This document shows positions 1 to 12,016 of a stretch of 64,000 nt of DNA, piece by piece. Source of the stretch: Dryococelus australis (Eukaryota; Arthropoda; Insecta; Phasmatodea; Phasmatidae); the NCBI GenBank assembly GCA_029891345.1, contig CM057009.1, forward strand, positions 230,104,620-230,168,619, written 5' to 3'. Numbering within the stretch: position 1 is the stretch's first letter; the number at the start of each line of letters is the position of its first letter. Position numbers and translations under genes: made by a program. Under the pieces are notes generated by a model. The model was not told where the DNA came from and made no database searches. It saw only the letters and a list, made by a program, of their open reading frames with translations.

Positions 1-1575
1 TACGAACGGTCTTCAGAACCTTGCCAATTTAACGCGCAGCTTCAATAAATTTAACTGATTTATTAGAGAAAACATGCCAGATATACCTCATGTATTTATT
101 CAGTGACGTTTTCTACTCATTCATCAGTCACTTTTTTAACAGTTTTTTAGTGGTTTGTTTTTTAACTGATAAATCAGTTAAACAGTGTGTACAAATGGCC
201 GTGAAAAAACGTTTAAAAAATGCCCATTTAACAATGTGTATCATGAGAAATAAAAACGAATAAACTAATAAACCCAATACAAAATACTGTCTAAAATGGG
301 TTTCTTCTTTCAAATCACCATTTTACGAGGCAATACGGTCATTCAGCCTTTCATTGCGTTTTAACCTCTTTCTTTTCGTATTCATGTAATCACGACAGCG
401 CCCTGTTTGAAGGTTTAAACTGCATATAATATGGTGAAGAAATTGCATTCATACAGAGTATTAGTTTTAACAATACTAACCTTACCAATAAAACCACATT
501 TGAAAAGGAAGGGTATATAATTTAAATATTAACGATTTCGATAAGAAGTATAAGACATATATTTTGCTCTCATTTTTAACATAACTGGTAACGCAGATGG
601 TAAGGTAACGGCCTAAAAGCGAAATAGAAATGGTGTATGTGTTCAACCCGGCCACCTTCGATATTGTTTTTAATTCTTTAAATTATGAAAAATCGGGCAA
701 TACTATCATCCGTATTTATATTTAACGTACTTTTTTTTTTGTTTTTGGCTAAATTCAATGAAATCAATATTTAATACGCTACTGCATTCGGTTGTCACCT
801 ATTAACTCAGTGAAATTGTTTAAAGTCACTACTTCAAGAAGTGAGAGTTTTTCACTGAAACAATCAGAGGTTTTCCATTGATTTGAAGTGAAGCCTTTTG
901 TACTGATCCGAGTGGTTGAATATCAGTTTCAGTTTTTTTCCACTGCATGGCAAATTTGTGTGGGGGAATATTTTATATACTCTAGTACAAACAATTATAA
1001 TTGCACTTCACAGATATAAATGAATTATATCATACAAAAATGTAAAGACATTACCATTATAAGTAAAGCGTTCGATATTCGGCAATACTACTAGGTTCCT
1101 AAACCCAGTTTCGAAGTGTTATTCGTTAATATATATATTGTTCTTGGTCTTACTTGTTTTCCAAACTCTTCTTTCATATTCGGGGATAATGCAGAAGTCT
1201 TAACTTTTGCATCTTTCTTGATTATTCTTGATTATCATCATTGTGGTTTCCCACCAGACATCCATAATTTTATTTTCGTTTTCTCTTGTCTCCATTTTGT
1301 CACTAGGTACAATTAAGATTATAGTTTACTATACTATCGGAGGATCTCTTTCTATTGAAATGTGTTTCCAGTTAATTAATGTGTTACAAGTATTACTGCT
1401 ATTATAAGTTCGTCTTTTGAGAATTTCGGTTAAATGCTTAGACAACTACTCACTAAATCATATCAATTTACGTATCATTTCGTAGATAATTGTAAGGGGA
1501 AGCCAAGAAGTTATCGTTCATTGAAATCGGATTAATGTTTTCAGAAATATGAGTGCTTTAATTATATAGTAAATA
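1..1575 (+). repeat. Interspersed 1.7 kb repeat, copy 1 (truncated by window edge)
   Basis: This stretch reads collinearly with 45242-46935. Base 1 corresponds to about 45242, and similarity ends near 1575 on this side and 46935 on the other. The copies differ by scattered substitutions and short indels. The one large difference is near 915, where about 100 bases present in copy 2 (roughly 46160-46262) are missing here; they include the right inverted terminus of the TIR element in copy 2. The left terminus of that element would lie before base 1. Both copies carry many ATCAGTGA/TCACTGAT words near the element ends. The short ORFs at 128-313 and 1116-1316 are not conserved as proteins and I do not consider them genes. 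Confidence 0.85.
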
Positions 1576-3759
1576 AATTTAAATTGAGCCCCCAACACAA
1601 TATCAATGGTGTGGGTTCGACTTATACAGTGTGGATGAGGAAGTGATGTACTGGGAGGGCGATACAGCATAGGAGTTCTCCACTACTCATACAGGGCATC
1701 ACAGTATGACCACCCCTCTAATGTGCAACCATTATGAGTTACTACTAACTTGATGCAAAGGTGGCAGACTTCACATTGCTCAAGTGATGGCAACAGGTAG
1801 AGCAGTGATGCCGCAAATTTGTCACCTCCCAGCTGTTCAAAATAGCTACACTCATGGTCTATACGGGCATGCCTGTGCTGCAGTGACTCAACAGTATCCT
1901 ACACAGATGTGGGCTCTCCATGCAGGAGATGCTACCAGCCCAAGAAAACCAGTAGGGACATAAAGATGCAGTACGATGCACTGCCACAACATAGCAGGCC
2001 TGTCAACTGCACCAGCTGTGTCTAGATGGCACATAGCCTACAGATGGTCTCCATGACAGGCTGGTTTGACATAGGATGATGTTCTGCACTCCAGGTGAAA
2101 AACAGTGCCTCAATCAACCAGGGCTCTTAAATGTCGCATAGAGATGTGCAACTGAACAAAATAGAGCTCGATTGTGGAATAACTGTATTATCAAGCGAGT
2201 GTTACCTCCAACCCTTCCCAGAAGGTCGGATATGTCGAGAAAGGTGTATGATAAATTCATGTCCATATTAATGGCGAAATATGAAAAGTTATCACCATAT
2301 TTTTGAATGGCACTTAATTATTTTGATACGAATCAATGAGCAAAGCCTAAAAAGTGTGTGCTTTGCACCCCAAAGATGCCGTAGTGGCTTTCAAATAGTT
2401 ATAAATTATTTTCCTAATTCAAATAAACATATTACAATTGGATATTTATACATTACTGTTAAATTTTTATTTTTGTTAATTCATTTCATAAGGTTTATTA
2501 TTAAAGTTTTGTATATTATTAAAAGCCAGTGATTTTTGTTTATTATGTTATTTAGAATTATCAGTAGTGTTTTGCACAGCTAATGTGCATCACCCAGCCA
2601 TACGAAAAATGCCCGTCAGTCAGAAAAAGAAGCTTGCAGAGGTCAACATGTGGCATTCCGCTCTGTCGGATGCACATGGAAAAGTTGAGATCAGAGTAAC
2701 TTGATCAGCACAGACCATGCGTGCGGGCGAAAACGAAGTTGCAAGAAGCACCGTGATTGGCTTGATGCCATATTCTCTCCCCAAGCCCCCCATCACCCCC
2801 TTTTTTTCTGCGGCGACGTCTATTGTGGGAATCCGCACTTTACCAGTCACTCATGCGGACCGGTCGAGACGTGCCTCGCATTACATACGTCGTTCCAGAC
2901 ACAACACCAGTGCAGCTAGAGGCGCCGAAGTAGCGGTGGTGTAGTGCCATGAGAGTGTAGCGCAGTGCAACATGTGTAGTAGGGGCTGAGTGGCCACGTG
3001 CGCCCACATCCACATATACAGAATGTAGACACTGTGCAAAAGGTTGTTTATTTAAGGGAAAGAATATATGAGACGATCACAAACGCCTTGCCACGCTATG
3101 ATATATAACAGAGTCCTACTGTGTTTAAGGGCCCTCACGGGCCCAGTAAGTATTATTTTTATTAAATGCTGTACTTTTCATTCTCCGTGTGTTGCATCCA
3201 CTATTCATTTCATTCGCTGTTATGTGCATATAAAAGGGTTCTGTATTTTGTGAGTTTAATCATGTAGCAGATGCAATCAGGTAAGCAATGTGTGTCTTGT
3301 TTTTAGAAATTAGTAATGTAAGGAAATAGACCGCACTACTTGCCTGCACACCAACTTCGGCAGGCATGCCGTGCCTCGGGGGGTAACAATGTGCAGACCA
3401 ATATCGTAGCAATTCCCATACTCGGACAGCTTTATACTTTTTGATCACTAAGCATATCACTGCAATAGAGTAAATACTGGAAACGTTCGTTTAATGGCTG
3501 CCCGAGATTTTCCACCCCTCTCTCAACCATGGTTTGCATCGCGGGGAAGTTAAAGTTTCCGCATAATTAGTTGTAGCCTTTGCCGACTTTATGCCACATT
3601 GCCTAACCGGCAGGTTTAAGCCCGGCATTTTATATATAGTGTTTCTAATTAGAAGAGTGTAATAAAACCCACAGATTTATGCAAATGAACAGTGTGCGCC
3701 TTCATTCAGGTTGCTTATGGGCGTTTAGGTGTGTGGGCCGTTACCTTCCTGTAACATCA
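1576..3759. other. Unassigned, moderately GC-richer DNA upstream of the retrotransposon
   Basis: No recognisable gene. 1576-2270 is less AT-rich than its surroundings and reads like decayed mobile-element DNA, but every frame is broken by stops and I could not assign a family. 2560-3060 is also GC-richer. TATA-like words occur near 3100 and 3635, and an AATAAA-type signal lies at about 3660. This would fit long-terminal-repeat or promoter DNA of the retroelement that follows, but the right side of that element has no visible counterpart for it. Confidence 0.4.
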
Positions 3760-3880
3760 TCAAGTAACCTTTCAAAGTGTTTAATGTAATATTTTCAGTG
3801 TTTATTTACATTGCTCTGTACAAGTGTGTGGATCGCCCTGAGAATCCATCGGGTAGTACGTGTGTTAACAATAATTTCTA
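3760..3880 (+). repeat. Candidate 5' terminal direct repeat of the Gypsy element
   Basis: The stretch starting TCAAGTAACCTTTCAAAGTG recurs at 12017-12136 with substitutions and small indels. Both copies end in a shared GGGTAGTA word followed by AATAA and TTTC-like sequence. Position and orientation fit LTR remnants, but the repeat is short, lacks clean TG...CA ends, and I could not place a primer-binding site. It could instead be part of a longer, eroded LTR. Confidence 0.55.
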
Positions 3881-4755
3881 CTTAAGGAGCAACACCACTG
3901 CAACACCAGAAGGGTACCGCCTTTGGCCGTCGGCACACGATGCTGAGACAGCAGTCAGCTCTACTCAACAGATTGGCATTGTGCTCCATGCAATGCCTGG
4001 TGCCCACGTATCACATGCGAATTCAAAAAGGTTTCCTTGTAACCATCCTACCGCAACTCCAACTTAATTTTAATCTAATTTTGCTCCACCATCCTCCATC
4101 AAATGTCGCCCAACTTAGTGGCGATATCCTACCAGCAACAATTCCTAGCTTCAGTCAAACCATAATTATTTTCCAAATATTCCTGCAATTTTCAAAATTT
4201 TCATACTCCTGCCAGATGCTTCCCCACTTATCTTGACCAACACCAACAACAAGAGAATATAAAGAACAAATACAGCATGCTACCGGAGCCATGGGACTCC
4301 GTCCCGATGCCCAGGATGCTAGAAAATGAAGCACGTGGTCAGCGTGAGAAAGCATGCAAAGACTGGAAGATCGCCGCCATTACAGCAACCATGAGCTAGA
4401 ATATGTAGGGCAGCAGACCGCGGCCATTTTGAAGTGCTCTTATGTCAGCCATGCCGGGCCACCCAGGCACCCAGTAGGACAAGGGGGCTGCACGCGCAGA
4501 CCTTCCACTCCTCCTGCATCGTGCCATGAGGAGGTGAAGGAGAAATGAAAAGGAGGAGGAGGAATAAGCTACCCTTCCATGCTCCCGACCACCCTGCCAA
4601 ACAGCCGAGTAGGTCATTGATACCCACATCGTGATGTCACCCATGCCGTGCCGAGCGCTGCCTTCTCCCGACCACACTCCCGTGCCAGTTCTTCCATGAC
4701 CATGTTGGTTTGTTTCTAAACACATCATGGCTGGCTGACATTTAGCGATGTTCCG

Positions 4756-5013
4756 GTGTTGGTATGTCCGCACTGCCTTCGCCTGCTTCTGAAAGACCTC
4801 ATTTCGAAATTCGAACGGGGTACCAGGTACTTGAAATATGAACAGAAGTCCAGCAAGACGAGCGTCCTTGCAGTGGTCAACTGCGACAGTGAAAACAAAC
4901 AGGACGTTGTACAAAATTTACTAGAACAAAAACCGAACATCAACCTTTCGGACACTAGTCAAGTCAACTGGTGTCCCGACCTACTCTGCACGGACCAAAT
5001 TACATTATTTTGA
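4756..5013 (+). pseudogene. Possible N-terminal gag/leader ORF of the Gypsy element
   Basis: An 85-codon open stretch lies between the left terminal repeat and the gag core. It is lysine/serine rich and has no motif I recognise. Its position is that of a gag leader or matrix-like region. The longer antisense ORF (4396-4914, minus) overlaps it, but it is probably a composition artefact of this GC-rich block. Confidence 0.3.
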
Positions 5014-5768
5014 ATTGCGTACAGTATAACAATCGGTATCACACAGAGATCATAAATAACAGCGAACAGGAAACTGTGAATGGACCCATGTTTAAATACA
5101 GACAGTGCAATGTTCAACCGGTAACACAAAGTACAACCACGTACAACTGAGACAAATTTATCGGCGAATTACAAAGAATCAACATATCCGATCGTACGGA
5201 ATGTGCGGGGCAGATAAGTAGAGGAATTCAAACATGCATAACGTGTTAAACAATGGTATAAAACAAGTCTCAAACAGAAGTGGAACAGACCAAAGTTCAC
5301 GGGGCGAAATTTATATATCAGGACTGTGCGGACACAAGTAAGAGCTTCCCCTCCAACACCACTCGTTCAGAACACACGTGTGGTACCAGCCACGACTTCC
5401 ACACCAGAATCACAACCACACTGATGTCTACCCTTCCATTTGTGTCTCTACTACCTATAAAATCAACACCCTATGTTCCATCTATGCCTCTGTATTTTCC
5501 ACATCCATGTACAATCTGCATTAACCAGATATGTTACCGTATTTACCGAACATTTTTCCAACATCAACACGACTCACGACTGTGCAAATGAGTGTAAACA
5601 ACACTATGGAAACTACGTCAACTGTCAACAAGTCAGAAATTCCCAGTCGCCCAACACCAATGCATTTTAAGTTATTGCCAACTTCCTCTGGAAATTGTAT
5701 CAGAAGATAAGTGGCCAGGCTGTGTTGGTCAACAACTGGAGGGTGACACGTGGCACTGGTGGAAGTCG

Positions 5769-6120
5769 TTGAATTATTATGGACTGATGTGTACTGCGAT
5801 TTTGCACTCTTTTTGGTGCAGGTATCGAGGTACCTTCACGTCGATCCAGGCACAAAGTAAACAGACCTTACGGGAGCAGCAAAATGGAGAAACATTAACT
5901 GCTTTCATTAATAGAAAGATTCAACTGGTATGTAGTTTTTGTCCAGAGCTATCCGAGTACGAGGAACTTTAAGTCATCGCCGAGAATGCCCTACCTGAAT
6001 ATCGCACCGCTCACATCCTGCTACTCAACAGCGGACAAGAAGAGTTTATGCATGCTGCAATCATATTGGAGCTTAGTACGTGTTTGCTGCATCTCAAAAT
6101 AGGAGGCGCACGGGCGCGTC
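5769..6120 (+). pseudogene. Gag capsid-like remnant
   Basis: The reading contains a retrotransposon-gag-like pattern: an arginine-glutamine segment (LREQQNGETLTAF), a charged helix ending in SEYEEL, then, after an in-frame stop at 5970, IAENALPEYR followed by a leucine-rich helix. This order (short helix, Glu-rich turn, then an ALP-YR word) matches the capsid portion of Ty3/Gypsy Gag proteins. No intact CCHC zinc knuckle is visible downstream. It is broken by at least one stop and has no good start codon, so it is a fragment of a longer frame. Similarity is by eye to the family pattern, not from a search. Confidence 0.6.
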
Positions 6121-6363
6121 ATGTGTCTCATGAGAACAGAAACAGCTGTGAAGAAACAGAGTGGATTCTCGGGAACATCAACAAAGGAGACAAGAACCAC
6201 CAAGAGTTGTCAACCACAGTTATCAACATCGTGCCAGAGGAGGTGGTAACACAGCGATTACATGTGCATGCAGAGGTTGAATAATGTTCGTCAGGTGAGG
6301 CAGGTCGCAGCCACCTGCAGTGCCATGACGATTCTGCCCAAGAGAAGCCTGCCATTGGCATGA

Positions 6364-6836
6364 GTGTCCCAGGATCCCTCACAACAACAACAGATGTCCT
6401 GCCACCAGCGAAGACCTGCAGGGAAACAGGATGAAGGGGTAAAGCCCCCTGACATGATCGTTTCCCCTCCCCCACACAACAACCCAACTGTAATGCCTGA
6501 ACAAGCACTGATATGCAAGGTTAGTAGTCATGGTGCAAAATTCATAAGGGTACTTGTTCATGTAAACGGTCTACTGTGTCATGCTTTAATAGACACTGCA
6601 GTGTCCCATACTGTTTGCCAACCTAAATTTGTTAATCACAGTGACGTAACCTGAACTGGTCAAGTAATTAAGCTAGCAAATAAACAGTGCACTAATTCCA
6701 CAGTCGGGCAGGCTACAGTCACAATAAAAATCAGAGATCTGGAAACAATAACAACTGCAACTATTACTGATGAAATCACTGATGATTCTATTTTAGGAGT
6801 GCCGTGGCTAACAGAACAAAAAACTATTGTTTAAAC
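6364..6836 (+). pseudogene. Retroviral-type aspartic protease remnant
   Basis: Residues within 6364-6654 read VLVHVNGLLCHALIDTAVSHT, the expected layout of a retropepsin active site (hydrophobic strand, NG turn, ALIDTG-S-T). The glycine of the DTG triad is alanine here (DTA). After a stop at about 6652 the frame continues to a word DDSILGVPWL, which matches the C-terminal (I)LG-PWL flap/strand of Gypsy proteases, before another stop near 6832. The upstream part is glutamine- and proline-rich, as expected between gag and protease. The domain is non-functional. Confidence 0.75.
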
Positions 6837-6999
6837 TGCTGAAAGACACATGCATTAGGATTGAAAGAGGCGGACTGAGTACAATATTGACAGCTGCAAG
6901 GCAGAGCAAATACTAAAAGTTCAGTGGGCAGAATTAGAACACAACATCCCCGTAAAACATAAGGGCCATGCTCCAGCTTCTACTAGATGATCTATAAAT

Positions 7000-7236
7000 T
7001 GTTTTCCCAAAACACGACGTTGTACGCCGAAATATTGTGGAAGACCACGAAATTCTCTTAACTAAGGAGGGGCATATTTATAGCAGCCCGTGCAGCTACA
7101 CTCCTCATCATGCACTCATCATTAAAGATCAGAAATCAGAAATGCTAGCAGATGGGGTAATTGAGCCAACCAGGAGTATGTATAACTCCACTATGATGTT
7201 AGCGCTGAAAAAGAATGGAACCTGGAGGTTGACATG
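7000..7236 (+). pseudogene. Reverse transcriptase remnant, N-terminal part
   Basis: The ORF starting at 7037 carries the first RT blocks: an H-I-like entry, a tyrosine/proline/histidine segment, then EMLADGVIEPTRSMYNSTMM and KKNGTWRLT, the family pattern for the fingers region (EML--GVIEPS-SP-----KK-G--R). The reading stops at 7235, exactly where foreign DNA begins. It resumes at about 9139 with the next expected block, so this is the 5' part of one RT gene split by an insertion. Confidence 0.85.
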
Positions 7237-9138
7237 AACTGTCAGTGTCAGCCCGTTTAACTCACCCGTCAGTATCCCCGCTTCAGTTATTTTCAACCAC
7301 GAGCGATGCCTGTGTGTCAGCCTACGTTCTGTGTGTCAGTGTAAATGCACCAGTGCAGTGAAATCAGGATAGATATGTTTATTATTGTTTGCTAAATTGA
7401 CTTTTTAATATTGTGTTTCAAAGTGATATATAGTGTGTTTTCCAATTGAGCACCGCAGCAACCAAATGTCATATTTTGTTTTGTTTACATTTTGGGGAGG
7501 GAAATATTTAGTGTGTTCTTGCAATATTATGTTGCCGAGTGTAATATGTTTGCAAAGGTGAGTGCCATGCACACGAGCTCTGGACAGAATTTTTTCACGC
7601 ACTATTAAGGGTAAAATATTATTATTGTTGACAGTTGTGCCATATTATATTTCAAGTGTTATGTTGTGTTCTAGCATGTTGCTTCTTAAGGGTATAATAA
7701 AGCCATAATATATAAATAAGATAAGTGATGTGTACACGAATTGTGTACACAAGATACATTCATTAATGTTTTTCAATGTTGTAACATTTATAGTGTTTTC
7801 TAATTGCACTAAAGTGCCAACTATCACAAGGTAACACTGTAGAATATTATTTAAGCATTTTTTGAAAAGGTTTGTACATTTATCGATCTTGTTTACTTTT
7901 ACACACCTGTTATTGTTTTGGAGGTGCTACATATCACGAAACCAGTGTCATAGGTAACATAATAAACCAAAGATTGGCCAACAGAGCCAAGCAGCGGAGC
8001 CAGGGCAATTGCGCGCCTACGGACTTTTGTCACAGACGTTGTAAACTTGTATCCGAATAATCAATAAACTTTTTAAGTCATTTTTTCTTTTTAAATATAA
8101 ATTGCAATGTACTTGTATAAATTATCAATGAAGCACTCACGAATGCGGGACATGATCCCTATAAAAAAGGACACACACACCATGTTAATTCTAACATGTT
8201 TCGGTTAGGAAAGGACAGAACTGCACTGCAATTATGAACGTGCATGTACCGTTCACAACTTTATTTTAATTTTATTTTAAGTATTTTATTACATAATCTG
8301 AAGTGTGGAATGTAATTATTTTTATCATTATGTGCCATCTTCGTTGTACTCATCCATCTTAAATTAGTTTTGTTCTGAACAACGGGACTTCGTGTGTTGT
8401 CGCGGGAATTGGCACCTAGGCCCCAAACTACAGAGCCATGATACTTTAGTAGGCCTTCACCTTCCATGGATCGCCAACTTTTGAACCGGTCATGAAGATG
8501 CAATACTTAATTTAATTTTTCTGGAACATTTAATTACTTTCTCGTTACCCTGGAGTGTGCACCACCCAACCATTCAGACCGTTTTCTTTCACCGTTGAAC
8601 CGTAATTTTTCATGTAATCTTTTATCGCTTTGTCCCTTTTAACTCGCTGTAGAGCTCTAAAATTATAGTGGAGATGTATAAACTTGCGTGCCTCATACTA
8701 GGGTAATATGATAAATTCTATTGTCGTGAAAAAAGTTCTGCGTACAACTTTATTTATCTGTCGGTCTTACCCATGTGCTTAGTGTAATTCTTAACTCAAA
8801 TAATTTACTACTAGTGTTGAGGGAATTGGTTGGCCGAACCAACACACAACAATTTTCGTCGCAGATACATACATACGATGGGCATAACCATTGCTAGCCT
8901 AGGCCAAACATGATTAACATCTGTTTGAAGACTTGGAATTATTTGTCGAACAGGAATCACTTCAGGAATGATGTCGGAACATCGAGGGGAGGCCACATGG
9001 CCATCGTTCTTCACGGTCCCCAAGAATCTAGTGCTCTGCAATGGCGCCCAAACCCTGTAAAACCTATCCTATTTTCCAGCAGAATTACCTAACCTGTCAA
9101 TCCCCTCTGTTCTGAAAACTCCACACGTCAGGGTTTTG
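7237..9138. mobile_element. 1.9 kb insertion inside the RT gene
   Basis: RT coding stops at 7236 and continues at about 9139. The intervening DNA has no RT similarity and is more AT-rich. The word CATG occurs at both junctions (7233-7236 and 9139-9142), consistent with a 4-bp target-site duplication. Alternatively the insert can be read as TG...CA (7235-9140), like a solo LTR. Several AATAAA signals (about 7697, 7961, 8064) fit LTR DNA. No long ORF is present. It is younger than the host retroelement. Confidence 0.65.
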
Positions 9139-9530
9139 CATGGAGTTCAGACGCATCAATCAGGTCATGTGTAGCACGATATCCCCTTACATCAGTGTAA
9201 ACGATGCCTTGGGTTCAGTGGGAATCGCAAAAATTATGTCTTCAGTCGTCCTGCTCTGCAGCTACTGGGAGGAAGACTGGGAAAAGATCGCCTTTACAGC
9301 TCCCGACGGCCGAGGTATCAGTTTTGTTCTACGCCCATTGGGTTCATGTTTGCCCCTGCCACATTTCAGAGTGTGATGGTTAGGATGCTGGACGGCCTAG
9401 TAGGAGTGTTCCCGCTGGCCTACTTAGATGAAGTGGTGATTTTGTCAGAAACATGGGAAGAGCACTGGCTTCAGCTCTCGTTAGTGCTAGACAGACTGGC
9501 ACATTATCGGACTAATGTGCACAGTTAGTA
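9139..9530 (+). pseudogene. Reverse transcriptase remnant, palm/thumb part
   Basis: After the insertion the frame resumes with MEFRRINQV, the V-D-RRLN-like block, then an LG---fSSL--SGYW-like region readable across frameshifts, then PDGRG and GFMFAPATFQ (the PFG--NAPATFQ block). The catalytic core reads AYLDEVVI, so the YLDD box of Gypsy RTs has become YLDE (about 9421-9432). It is followed by the SETWEEHWLQLSLVLDRL connection helix and CQLGKDRIEFLGHVVS-like sequence in shifted frames near 9535-9580. At least three frameshifts are needed to follow it. Placement in RT is firm; the protein is dead. Confidence 0.9.
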
Positions 9531-9580
9531 AATGTCAACTTGGGAAAGATCGAATAGGAATTTCTAGACCACGTGGTCAG

Positions 9581-10210
9581 TGAGTCAGGCAACCGGCAAT
9601 ACCTGATCAGCTGGGGCTAATAGAATGCCAACAAGCGCAGCGCTGACGGAAACCACTGCGAAAATTCTTTGGCCTGGTTAATTGGTTGCGGGTGTATATT
9701 GAGCAATTTTCATGATTACCACATCCTCATGGACTTGCTGTCACCACAAAAGTGGAATGTGTGTGGTAGTTTGCAAGAGAAGGATTTTCGAGACCACAGT
9801 GAGAATTTCCAGACATGCCCCACCTCGCAAGATATGACACATCGCGCCATTTGTATTTACAGAAGGACGCCTGACAGGAATGGCTAGCTGCTGTGCTCTA
9901 CCAATACAATGACGCAGGCGAGAAAAAGGTAATTGATTTTTCGAGCGCCAAATTGGGAAACACTGAACACAGGTAGGACGTTAAAGAACGTAATGCTTGC
10001 CATCATCTGGCCATGAGACAATACTGGCCATATTTGGAATACAGGCGATTCACACACAGAATGGATAACCACTGCCTAGTGTGGCTAAACACATGCGTGA
10101 AAGCCAGAGTAAATTCACCCTGTTGTACAAATGTTTAGAGGTGTATGATTTTATAATTTAACCGTCCCCAGGCAGGAGAATGAGCTTGCATATATACTGT
10201 CGCAGACTCC
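9581..10210 (+). pseudogene. RNase H domain remnant of Gypsy pol
   Basis: Downstream of RT, frames pieced by eye give a short FGLVNWL-like block, then WLAAVLYQYNDAGEKKVIDF and SSAKLGNTEHR. These correspond to the G-GAVL-Q----E--I-F-S--L----Y strand-helix pattern of retroelement RNase H. AMRQYWPYLEYRRFT and DNHCLVWL follow, matching the a-----R-YL-g--F---TDH--L-WL block. Stops interrupt between blocks. The segment ends near a weak ADSEPG-like region before integrase. Confidence 0.72.
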
Positions 10211-10699
10211 GAACCCGGCAGTAACAGTAACAGATGACATAGAGTGGGAAGAGTTTTGCCACCCATCACACAAGTACCGTGTAACTGAGGCACACATAAA
10301 CAAAATAAACATCTTGGAAACAGAGGAGCTTGTGTCAGAACTGTATCGAGAAGTCATAGCCATGCAGGAAAATTGTGCATTATAGCGGGAAACAAAGGAG
10401 AAGTGCGAAGAGAGAATGTAGAAGAATGGTGTGTAATGGAAAAAGCCACGTGGAAACATGCTCGCAACAGGAAAACACGACATTGTGGCTCTAAGTTCCC
10501 ATTATGAGTAGGGAAATGTTTTCGCACATGTGCATGCGAGCTCTATGACTGGACAACCAGAGGCATGAACAAACTGTGAAAAATGTGAAAGAATATTTTA
10601 TTTGACCATGTTTGACACACTGTGTGTGGAACTGGGTTAGACAGTGCAAATAATGAAATTTGTTTAAACCATGCAGAACTGACCACACACAACAACAGC

Positions 10700-11640
10700 C
10701 GAGGAAGACAAAGAAACCATTTGAAATGGTGTGTTTAGACTTAATGGCCAAGTCAGCAGGGGGCAAGCGTTTATCCTCGTGATGGATAATTTTTCCTGTT
10801 TGGTAGAGGAATATAAAATCAGTAGTGCACTACAGGACAATTTACAAAAGTAATGCAATAATAATTTTTCGCTTGTTGGGGCTATCCCAGAGTACTCCTA
10901 ACAGACAATGGGACCGAGTTTATGGGAAAATGCTGACGAGAACTGCATACGGTCTGAGGATTGCGGCACCTTAGGACTGCGGTGTATCACCGGCGGTATA
11001 ACCCCACATAGCGGAATAACCAGGAGTTGAAGGTACAACTCTGGCTCCATGTGGGGAGCACCATAAGACCTGGGCCGACAACCTGCCCGCCGCACTCTTC
11101 ACGCTCCGACGTTGCACCAATGCAGCAACAGGAAGATCGCCTGCCCAAGTGCTGTTACGTCGAAATATTACATTGCCCAGTAAAAGAAAGTGCCCGCCCA
11201 TGAGAAACAGTAGCACACTGGAGACCAGTGGCGCATGCAAGGATACATGCCGTCACAGGTAACGGGAGCAATGTGAACAGAAAAAGCAGTTAGCAGTGTG
11301 GTGGCTACCTGAAAGCAAACAACCACTGGCAGGTCAAACAATCTACATTAAAGCCCATCCGCAGCCGGCTGCTAAAAAAATTTTAGTGAAGGACTCGTGC
11401 CAAGATAGATCAGTTATAAAAGCGATCGGCCAGGCCACTTACATGGTCAGATCCGGCAAGAAAACAGCCCGGACACCTCAGGACAGCATCAGATCAGCAG
11501 TGGAAGATGACACCAGGAAAGACACGGAGGTGTCCAGGACAGCCAGGAGGGCCAAGCTCGGGACAAGCAAGCACCTCAGGGAACGAAAGAGAAAGTGGTC
11601 CCGGAACTTCAACGGATGTAATACCCCTAATGCCGACAAA
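10700..11640 (+). pseudogene. Integrase remnant (core and C-terminal domain)
   Basis: The catalytic core is traceable: MVCLDLMA near 10728-10750 carries the first Asp, AFILVMDNFSCL follows, and LLTDNGTEF (about 10895-10922) carries the second Asp. AVYHRRYNPT leads into the position of the catalytic Glu (about 11010), where the expected Glu codon is a TAG stop, followed by RNNQELK. The C-terminal part is open at 11296-11646 and includes GQTIYIKAHPQ and a late G-A-YMV word, the small beta-barrel pattern (G--V-------KL---W-GPY-V) of Gypsy integrases. The N-terminal HHCC zinc finger is not clearly visible. Catalytically dead. Confidence 0.82.
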
Positions 11641-12016
11641 AGTTGATTCCATCGCAAAAGGGTTTTTCAGGAGTCAAGGTTACCTCAGCACCACAGTAAA
11701 CCAGGACAATGGCATATAATACTGATGGCCGAATGGTGACGGAAGGTGGAGAAACAAACTCCCAATGTATATACGGAGAGCATGGAACCCGATCGGAGCC
11801 CAATGACGGCGAAGGCGCTGACCAGCCGGCTGGCAATGTAACAGCAATGGAAGATAGAGCACACTTCAAATAAGGGTATCGGAAGCAGACACAGCGAGTC
11901 CAGCATCACCCGATGCACAAAATTCGAAGGGTGTGTCCAACGGCCGACGTCGACGTGTCCGGCAGTCCACACCGACTACGGTGACCATCTGGGCTGAGAA
12001 GCTGAAAACAACAGCT

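Noticed and set aside
2620-2944. Overlapping ORFs on both strands
   Set aside because: Short, mutually antisense and without a motif; probably due to a GC-rich patch.
4396-4914. 172-codon minus-strand ORF, the longest in the window
   Set aside because: It lies antisense to the retroelement's 5' part in GC-richer DNA where stop codons are rarer. No motif is recognisable and overlapping ORFs occur in other frames.
11627-11972. Overlapping minus ORFs of 60-95 codons
   Set aside because: They are antisense to the integrase C-terminal and 3' region of the retroelement, with no recognisable domain.
11650-12016. Envelope-like gene between integrase and the right terminal repeat
   Set aside because: Only about 370 bp separate them and no signal peptide, cleavage site or membrane segment is visible, so there is no support for an envelope gene.
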